Of a stretch of 64,000 nt of DNA, positions 23,391 through 33,300 are shown in pieces. Source of the DNA: Bostrychus sinensis (taxonomy: Eukaryota; Chordata; Actinopteri; Gobiiformes; Eleotridae); assembly GCA_020698575.1 (NCBI GenBank), contig CM036252.1:11852492-11916491 (forward strand), written 5' to 3'. Position numbers and translations under genes: made by a program. The notes below the pieces were generated by a model. The model saw only the letters and a list, made by a program, of their open reading frames with translations. It did not search any database and was not told the origin of the DNA. The first letter of the stretch is position 1; the number at the start of each line of letters is the position of its first letter.

Positions 23391-23394
23391 TTAA

Positions 23395-24660
23395 GTAATT
23401 ATCAATAAACCTCTTCATACATTTTTTGTCAACCTTAAGAGGTGAATAATCAAATAACTTCATGTGCATTTAGGTGTTTTTAGTTTGGATAAATACCTCA
23501 TTTAAGTGTTTGGGGGCTACCACCAACTAAAAGCAAAAGTAAGGATAACAGGGAAAGTTGGGAAGAATCCAATTGGAAAACACCTAAAACTCAACTCAAG
23601 TCACACTTTCAACATTTACTTATTTTGCAACTACAGCAAATCTCTTCCCACCATTTCAGTTTTTCATCCAAAGTAAAAAAAACAACCACAGAGATTTTTA
23701 CTTGTCAAACAGTATTGTTAATGCAAAAAGTTTTCAAAGCAATAACATTATGAACATTTCAACAATAAAACAGTTTGGTTTTGGAAGCACTTTGGTCCTT
23801 TGGAAAAGTTTGAGGTCACTGAACATGCAAAAAATTTCACAAACAAAATATATTCACAGAAATTGCCAAAATGTTTTCAATATGTGGTTATGGCATGTGT
23901 AAAAAGCAGAACAGAGAAGAGTAAATATTTAATTACTAAATTAAAACTTTTTTACAACACATTTAAAAGAAAAAGCTCCCAAGAAAATAGATAATTTAGT
24001 GCATTTTGTACAAAGATGCACTTCAATATGGCTAAGTATGGAATCCTAGAAGGGACAGAAAAAATATTTGGCATTTAAAGTATGGTGGCCTTGAAGGAAC
24101 GTGAACAAATTTGGCCTACAATGTATTTTCTAAGTGCCGTTTCCTTTTGTGTAGAATCTAATGCTTAAGGTGCAAGTCTTCAGTCAAAAGGTACACAGGA
24201 GTTATGGCTATTTTTGACTTTTTTATGGCACAAAATGGCTCTATTTGTTGACACTACGCCATACACACTGAGGTATATAGAGAAAGGAGTGCATAAGAGT
24301 TTTTAGGAAGATAAAACAACATGGAGGAAAGCTTAAGGGCGTTTTTAGTGCAAAGTGCAAAGATATGATGATGGAAATTGGAGAGAAAAATGGCATCTGG
24401 TAATTAACAGTTAATTTACAGAACTGTTACTAAGATAATATTTATTTTTTTCTGCTTGGAGTTTAAAAACATGAGCTGCTTTTTGGAGGTATCTATAAAC
24501 TTTTTCCCAAACTACGATGCTTCATTTAACTTTATGTGTGCATTTGTATCTATAATATGTAACCTGAGTATTACAATAGTCTGTCTATATTATTTAGAAA
24601 ATCAGTAAAAGGACTAATCAGTCTTAAATCCTCTACTTTTTTATTTATAATTTTTTTTTT
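23395..24660. other. Unassigned AT-rich sequence
   Basis: No exon, splice context or repeat terminus recognised; two short overlapping frames at 23702-23994 look like chance. Confidence 0.4.
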
Positions 24661-24661
24661 A

Positions 24662-25590
24662 AATATTATTTTTTCTATATTCTGCTTTTATTTATATTTT
24701 TAAACCAATCTTGGTCACCTCTGGAACAGCAGCACATTTTACAACCTTTACAAACATTATGTGACTAAAGGAAGCGTTTTTAATAAGTACTCTACTGGTG
24801 CCATAAAGAAACAAGTGAGGAGACCAGCAGAGGGCAGCTCTGTTACGCTCTTTTGAACAGAAACAGTGGGAAAAAAAGCAGTTTACTTCCTCAAACTTTT
24901 TGTATGATGCCATTTTACTACAAAATTAAAAATGTATGTGAATCTTTGAATCTCTGAATCAGTGGAAACAGAGATGTATACTTTTTTAAAAATGTTTATA
25001 AATGAAAGAGCAGACTAGATGCAGAGGGGCCTACCTAAAAACCAGGGGCGGGGCTTAACGTCTTGCATCACACACTCGGTTGGTGACCGTTAAAGTCATC
25101 TTATCTTGAATAAACATGTAATAAATAAATATAGAATTAACAGATTAAGGGAAAAGACTAGGGTTGGTTAATTCCTGTGTTGTCAGCACAAAATAAAAGG
25201 AAAAAATGTGACAATATTTTACTGCCACATACTTGTACTAATAACATGAAATAAACTAACCCTATTCCTAACCCTAACCAGTTTGACAAATTAAATTATT
25301 TATCATCAAAACTAGCATAGATGCTACATGAGTCGTGGACGTGCACCAAGGTTTCCACGGCGACGTCCCGCTAAACAAAGCCTGGTTTTTAGTGTATCCT
25401 GGATGTAGAGGGCTTGCTGATTGGTCCCTGAGCGTTTTGAGGCCTCAGAAACTCAGCACCAGAGACTACAGTATTACTCAAACAGGAGTGAATGAAACAA
25501 AACACAACTCCAGGTATGGTTTTGATGAGGGGACAACATCATAACATTGTAGAAAACTTAAAAAAGTGGATTTTTCATAATATAGCCCCT
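24662..25590. mobile_element. Second copy of family F with about 360 bp inserted
   Basis: The right end CATAATATAGCCCC before TTAA (25591-25594) and internal CAGCAGAGGGCAG and GATTGGTCCCTGAGCG match the copy at 22826. The segment from about 25030 to 25390 has no counterpart there. The left end is degenerate. Confidence 0.55.
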
Positions 25591-25599
25591 TTAACTTTG

Positions 25600-26460
25600 A
25601 CAAATAAAAGATGAAAATAATAGGAAGCTGGTCTCCATTGAATTAATTATTGTTATTATTATGTTATTAATAAAACTTCAATTTTCATGTCTCCAAACGT
25701 TGCTGGACACACTTTGTCACCGTAAAATGTTGTGTACAATTCAGTCACTAAGTCTCAAGTCCAAGTCACTAAAGACTACTCCGAGTAAATCCAAATGCAA
25801 GAAATCGCCATAAAAATTTCAAGATCAAGAAACTCCGTACAGTACTAAGAGTGCATTATAGCCAACCTATCTTTCATTGTATTTAGCTGTCTGCATTTTT
25901 AAAAACACCCGACTGTCTGTGAAGTGAACCAAATATGTTTTCCCGTAGTTTTTATTTTCCGGTCGTCAGTGGTGGTGGGGATTTCTCAAGTTCAAAGAAA
26001 GGCTTAGTGCCAGAACGGATTAGGCGGATTTAGACCCAACAATATTTGCAGAAAAGGAAGAAGTCAGGGGTAGAGTCGATGAGAGAGAGGGTGAGTTTGT
26101 TCTGGTAAAAGGCTCCTGGTCACTGAAACGATTGTTCATTCAAAGTCTGGACCCTTTCTCACAAGAATAAAGTTGTACAAAGAGTCATGTTTTTAACAGG
26201 AAACGTTAAAATGTTGTCTTATGTACAAATCCTATAGAATAAATACATTTTGACAAAAGCCATGTCCACAAATATATAGATTGTATGGATAAATGTGTTT
26301 CTGTTGTATTCTTTTGGGTCTAACGTACTGCTTACAGTAGATCACTGTGGCCACACGCTCAGGCTGGAGGAGCAGACAGGAGCAATGCAGCAGAGACTAA
26401 ACCATATATAAATGTAAATGGGGACAGTTTAAATTTTGGTTCAGAGTCACATTAAGGAGC
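25600..26460. other. Unassigned intergenic sequence
   Basis: No coding exon. Around 26370 and 26890 are short pieces (CAGACAGGAGCAATG and its complement) also seen near 42700 and 58205, probably ends of one repeat family. Confidence 0.35.
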
Positions 26461-26470
26461 TTGTACTGGG

Positions 26471-26471
26471 A

Positions 26472-26562
<91 letters not shown>

Positions 26563-26740
26563 GCAGCTGCTACTACTACTACTACAGCTGCTACTACTAC
26601 TACTACTACTACTGCAGCTGCTACAACTAATACTACTACTACTACTACTACTCATACTAGCACTGCAGCTGCTACAACTAATACTACTACCACTAATACT
26701 AGCACTGCAGCTGCTACTTCTACTACTGCTACTACTACTG

Positions 26741-26771
<31 letters not shown>

Positions 26772-26775
26772 CCTA
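26471..26775 (+). repeat. (ACT)n microsatellite with interspersed GCAGCTGCT
   Basis: 26472-26562 is an uninterrupted run of about 30 ACT triplets. To 26775 it continues with CTGCAGCTGCTAC interruptions repeated five times. The poly-Tyr, poly-Thr and poly-Ser frames here are artefacts of the repeat. Confidence 0.95.
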
Positions 26776-27007
26776 TTTCCTTCTTCCTCCACCTACTACT
26801 ACTGTACTGCATGAGGAGCTTGTACTGGGGAGAGTTAGGTTCTTGTATAAATGAGGGAACAGGCTAAAAAGGAGTCCACAGAGAACACGAAGTCATTGCT
26901 CCTGTCTGCTTCTCCAAACTGGGCTGACAATTCCCTACTGTAGGGAAACTAACTATCAGGTATTTCTTAGACCTCATTTTACCAAATACAAAACTGCGGT
27001 TTATATC

Positions 27008-27255
27008 AGTGGTTCCCAACTGGTGGGTCATGAGTCAAACGTGGGTCATGAGAAGGTTGAATCTAGTTTCAATGTTGGTCTTATTTTAAGCCTAAATATT
27101 GTTTCTGTGACATGAAAAAGGTGAAATACATGTTTTAATACATGAGCTATAAAGGTTGTAGTAAAATAATTTAGAGAAATAACTTTGTTTCTGTAAAAAG
27201 TGGGTCACAATAAAATTATCAGGAATAAAACGGGGTCCCTCAGTAAACAAACACT
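27008..27255 (+). mobile_element. Probable hAT-type fragment downstream of the arfaptin stop
   Basis: It starts CAGTGGTTCCCAACTGGTGG and may end AACACTG near 27255; the flanking 8-mers GTTTATAT and CTTTAGAT match at 6 of 8. It lies about 90 bp past the arfaptin stop, so it could be part of the 3' UTR. Confidence 0.4.
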
Positions 27256-27343
27256 GCTTTAGATGTAAAACAAAGCATGTTTTCACATTTGTTGTTTTAT
27301 CTATATATACGCATGGACAGGCCTATGATGGTGTCGTAGGTGG

Positions 27344-30300
27344 TCACGAGTCCTCCAGCCAGGAGGGGGCGTCCACGCTGGCGTTGGACAGGTTCTGGGC
27401 CTGGACCATGTTGTTTTGGAGGAAACGGTGGGAGTTCAAACAGTGAGAGGCCACGGCGTTGTGAAGAAGCCACAGCTGGTTATGGAGCACCTTCACCTGA
27501 AAGACACAGAGAATAGTTCAGGCTGATCACTTTCATTCTGAAAACTATTTCATAAAGCTTATAATTACACAACGCCAAGGTGAGCTGCTCGTACGTTTTA
27601 AAAAGACATTAGGCCACAAAATATTGTTGTTGTTTTTTTTTTTTAAATGAACAAGATGGTTTTGGCAACGGACAGCCAATCCGTGTGTGTAATGTCGAGC
27701 GAGTGTATTCAGCTTCACTCTCTCGTCTGGTGAGCCCAGTTTATGAATACAAATATATTCGACAACGTGCATGAGGATACAAATAAGACACATTTTATTA
27801 TTTCTGCCTCATAATAAAATGTATGGGCACAAATCTATCACAGCTGGTAATGGCATAGCCTACATACAGGCTCGCCTAATGGCCATTTATATTTTTAACT
27901 AATCACAATAGTCATAAATATGTAAATAGGCCTATAAAACACAAACAAATTTGACAGCACATTGGAGGTAATTTTTTTAAAATCACTAGCCACAGTGGCC
28001 AGTGATTGAAAATGTTAATGTTGTGTCTTGTATAGGACCATTTTTTCAGATAAGGGAACCAATAAAGAATTGGATTGATAAGCAGAATCAACATTGGCAT
28101 CGATATTGATAAAATCTTATAAATTCCCATCCCTAAAATATTTATTTATTTTATATAATGGAGCAATTAGCACTACATAAGCTAAGGCAGATACCGATAT
28201 AAGGTAATTAAAAAAAATATCAGATGCATCGGCCGATACAGTTATACATTAAGAAAAAGTATTTTTTCTGCTCTTGTTTACATGAATATGGCACGTGCAC
28301 CTCAGGCCACTTTATTAGACTAAACATCTTTTTAAAATGTTGTAGAAAACTGCTTATTGTTCTTTATGCTGATTGTTATGTACAGTAGGTTGTCATGGGT
28401 ATTGTTGTAGGGAGTATTATGTATTTTATGCATTATATGTATTTATTTTATTTAGCTTTAACTAAGTTTAACTTAAATTTAATTTAAACTTGTGTGTTTA
28501 CTTTGCAAGTAGAGCATGGGGAGAACTACAAAATGCATTTTGAATTTTTGTTCTATGAGGTTTTATGGCAAAGAAAGTAGTAAAATATTTTTATTGCCGT
28601 TTTGAGCTTTTCAGGCCATGAGAAGGTGATGGTGGTGGGGTTGCTATGAACTGCTGTGTAAAAGCCAAACTGCTGGGAAACACTCTGAGTTGGCGCCAGC
28701 GCGCTCTCTGGTGGACAAATAGCAGACGGCCATCGAGCTCTTCAGCACACAGTACAAATAGTACTGTTTATATCGGTGGATATCGGCCAGAGTTTGGCTG
28801 ATATTTTCCTAATAGGCTATATCGGCCGGCCAATATATCGTTCGGACTCTAATAAGTATGTATATTATATATGTGGTCCCCTACAGTAATAAGTATACGC
28901 TGACACAATACTGCCCTCTGACCTTGTTCTCCTCCAGCAGCTTGAGTTTCACAGACAGGTCGTCCCGGCTCTTCTGGTACTTCTCTCTCTGGACCTGGAA
29001 GTTCCTCTGGGCCTGCTCCAGTTTGGGGACAGTCACAGGGTCCCGGGGCCCGAGGTTCAGCTCCTCCAGGTCCACTCTGTAGGCGTCATATTCAATCCTG
29101 GGAAAGATATTATTCTATTAATTATTCTATTCTATCTATTCTATTTAAAGGAGGGTATACTTTTTTTTGTTCACCCAATCACATATCAACAGTGCTTTAC
29201 CATTAAAACTGCTTTAGCTGTTGGTCTTCACACCTTGTCAACATTAAATGACAATGAGAATAATACAGCTATATGAACACACATATATCTGAATCTACTA
29301 GTGATGCCTACATTACCCCTGATGCCCTGTTGGTACGTACCTGGCAGCCTCGTACTGTTTAGCGTTGATCATAGTGTCCTCTATCGTCTTGTTCACCAGA
29401 GTGTTGATGTCTGAGGTGAAGGAGTTAACAGCTTCTGTGAGCGTCTCTCCGCTTTTAGACAGATACCTCTGAGCCTCTGCGTTCACACCAAACTCCACCT
29501 GGAAAGAGTTCAAAGTTAGGACAAAAACATCACAATTTAAGTGGTACAAGGTGGCACGGTGGCTTCGTGGTTAGCACTCTTGCTATCATAGGTTTCCTCT
29601 GGGTGCTCCTGTTTCCCCCATCAACCTCAAAACATGCACAACAGGCTACAACCTCCAGCTAGGAGGTCCTGACCAGGATCCTGGCTCAAGATCTGCAGAA
29701 GGGTCCCTGGGCGCTGCACCGTGGAAGCCCACGGCTCCTGATAGGCTGCCCCAGTGGCATTGAAGCATGGGTCAAATGCAGAGACTGAATTTCCCTATGT
29801 GGCTGGTTCTATTTATTACAACATTCATGGCTTTATGGATTTTACACTATGATTGCTTAAAATAAGGTTTTGCCAGTTTGCAACAAAAATGTGACATTGT
29901 ATTGGAAAAGGAAAAAAAACAAATCAATAATCAAATAAGTTAAAGGTCCCATATTATGCTTATTCCAGGTTTTTGGAAATAGTTTTTTGCATTAGTATTT
30001 CACTTTTTATAACTTAAAATATTGTATATGTGAAAAAACTCTTCTGTTGTGGAACTGTTACTGTGACTTTGCAGAGAACGTTTGGATTAGGGGTCTGTGG
30101 CCCCCTGCTGGCAATGGTGGGGACTGGACAGAGCATAAAATGGCTATTTAGCATAGAAATAAAATACTACTCCAGGTATGTGTTTAAGGTCCAAACCACA
30201 TTATAATATGGTTACAAGCTCACAAAAGTTGATTTAGTAGAGTAAATGACCTTTAAATTAAGTAAAACTAAATTAAATATTTAGAAATTACTATTTTAGT

Positions 30301-33300
30301 TGAAAGAAAAAAATAAGATGGGGGACAGCCTTAAACATTTTTTTCCTTGCATATAAAGGCATGCAAGTCTATAAAATAAATGTAATCTTTTAGACCATGA
30401 GTTCCCAATAAAGTCAACCTTAATACAGAAAAGTATTATAACTTTTTCTCCTCAAGATGGAGTATTGTCTAATAAACTCCTATATTATCCCCTACAGTTA
30501 CACTCACATGTAGTGTGGGTGTTTTGACGCTGAGCTCCGAGAACACGTCCCCCAGTGTCTTCTGGGTAATGCTGAGCTGCGTGAGCTGATTGGCCAGCGT
30601 CTGGGCCAGTTTGGTCATCTGATCGTAGCGCTGCCGGTCGTCTTTGAGCAGCTCCAGGCGAGGCTCCAGTTCCAGGTCCACGGTCCGAGATCCGCGGCCC
30701 ATTTTCTCAGCGAGAGCCTGCCTCGTGCACTGGGAACGGGAACGACGTTAAAGTTATTCAGGCTGCACAAGATTTCACACATTTATTATCAGGAATGGAA
30801 TATCCACAGTGAAAAAAAATAAATGTCTGGCAATAATGTTGCAGTACTGTAAGTGTCTAGTTGGTAGTACATGCATGTATATTGATTTTAATACTTATTT
30901 CTTGGATTTTAGCCTTTTCATGGGATAATGAGAGACAGTAGTTTGACAGGAAAAGGAAGAAGGGTAGCTCCAGATTTTGTCTCGTGAAATCTAAGAACTT
31001 TTTTAGACTTTTTAATGCCACTTAGAATAAAATTTAATGACAAAGAGACTGCTGGCAAAAGAATAATAATCGGTATAAATGTTCCACTAATAAAATAAAT
31101 ATTACTCTAAAACTCACTGAAAGTCATTGGTTTTATTTTAAAAGTCTAATACAGGTGAAATATCCCCAGTTCTGCATTAAAAATCTGAACATCAAATCAT
31201 AAATTTCAGTGAAAACAGCATTTTCTGTATTGTCGGAATGTTTTTTTTTTTTTTTTACAACAAATATGCCTGCAACATTACACAGCCCAAATAAACAGCA
31301 GACTTAACTTTCAAAATATTACTAAAGACACATTCGAGTGGGTGACTTTAAGATATTTGTAAAACCATTATTGATCAAATTTGTTGCCAAATTCACATCT
31401 AACTCACAAAAAACAAAAAACATACTTCTCTGTTGTTACTAACAAAATATATTTTTAACAAGCACAACACTGTAAAACTTGACTTAGATGTTCCAATTTA
31501 AGACCTAGATAAACTAAATGTAATACCTGCCCAGACAATCTAATACTTTAAAGGCCTTGATTTTGGCAACAATTTCATACCTTTTTAATACTTTCAAGAC
31601 CTTGGGGCTACCCTGGGAGGTGAAACTAACCCAGTGGTGCAATGATGACAGTATTATCAAATTTCGCTTCTCATTAAAACTACTTAGCCATCTTCAAATA
31701 CCACTTATGAACGACTCTTACTTTATACGTGCTGATGCTCCACTTCCGAACTCGCTCCAGTTTCTCACTCGCTGCATTCTTGCTGCTGCCCTGAACCACC
31801 GTCAGACCTGCGCCGTCTGACTTCTGAGGCGTCACCGGCAAATCTGTAAACGCCATTAAGACAAGCAAAAAGTAAATCACCAAGAGACTAATTATTGTGA
31901 CTTTAGTCTTAAATTGCATGGTTTATCTGTTGTTTTTTTCCATCAATAACATGAATTTCTCAGGGTATCTCTGTAGTGTTTTAAGTCCAGTTTACCATTG
32001 CCTGCCTTGGTCTCTGTCGCTGCTGTGATCTGTGGAGTGCCCTCTGCTGGTGTGGAGTGGTCTTTGTCCGTGTGGTTACTGAGGCTGTTGGATTCCTACA
32101 AAAAAAAAATAAATAAAGTAAATTAACAGCAGAGACATTACATGAAGTGTGGATTTTTTGTTCTTGTATTTAATCCCATATCACAATAGCAGAGTGTAAA
32201 TCATGTGTAATCTGTGAAAATCAAGACCTCATCTGGGCTATATTATCAGGGATTTTAACAGAGGAGAAAGAACGTCTACACAGCTTGTCAGCATTAATAA
32301 TGGCAAATAGATTATTCATTTATTCATTTTCTTTCACTTAATCCTGTAGGGGCTGGAGTACCCTACCCTAGCTACTTTGGACCTGAGGCGAGGTACACCC
32401 TAGACAATGTATGAGCACTGTATGCTAAACTTTTGTTCACCAAACCATATTTCTAAAGAGGTCCTTTTTGGGCTTTTTGAAATAGTTTTGGACACCTCTG
32501 CATTAGTATTTCAGGTTTTATATCTTAAAATAATGTATTTGTATGGAAAGCATATTTTTTTTGGGGGGGGGGCTGTTACTTTGACTTTGCAGAGAATGCT
32601 TGGATTAGGTTTTGGTTGCCCCCTGGTGGCAACAGTGGGGACTGGACAGAGCATAATGGCTGATATGTGAATGAATGTGATAGTGGGCTATATAAATACA
32701 TTTTAATTGAACTACTCCAGGTCTGTTTTTGAGGAGGAAACATTAGAACATGGTAAACGTATAGTTTGAGTGTGAGAATAGGACTCCAAATAAAATGTTT
32801 TGTGACCCACTTTTGGATCCATACCCAGTGTTCGGGGAACCTCAGAGTTAGAGCAGAGCCCCCGGAGTTAGAGCAGAGCCCCCGGAGTTAGAGCAGAGCC
32901 CCCGGAGTTAGAGCAGAGCCCCCGGAGTTAGACCAGAGCCCCCGGCGTTAGACCAGAGCCCCCGGCGTTAGACCAGAGCCCCCAGAGTTAGAGCAGAGCC
33001 CCCGGCGTTAGAGCAGAGCCCCCGGCGTTAGACCAGAGCCCCCGGAGTTAGAGCAGAGCCCCCGGAGTTAGAGCAGAGCCCCCGGAGTTAGAGCAGAGCC
33101 CCCGGAGTTAGAGCAGAGCCCCCGGCGTTAGACCAGAGCCCCCGCAGTTAGACCAGAGCCCCCGGCGTTAGACCAGAGCCCCCGCAGTTAGACCAGAGCC
33201 CCCGGAGTTAGACCAGAGCCCCCGGAGTTAGACCAGAGCCCCCGGAGTTAGACCAGGGCCCCCGCAGTTAGACCAGGGCCCCCGGAGTTAGACCAGGGCC

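Noticed and set aside
26436..26814. Long open frames coding poly-Tyr, poly-Thr or poly-Ser on both strands
   Set aside because: They are readings of an (ACT)n microsatellite with no splice or start context.
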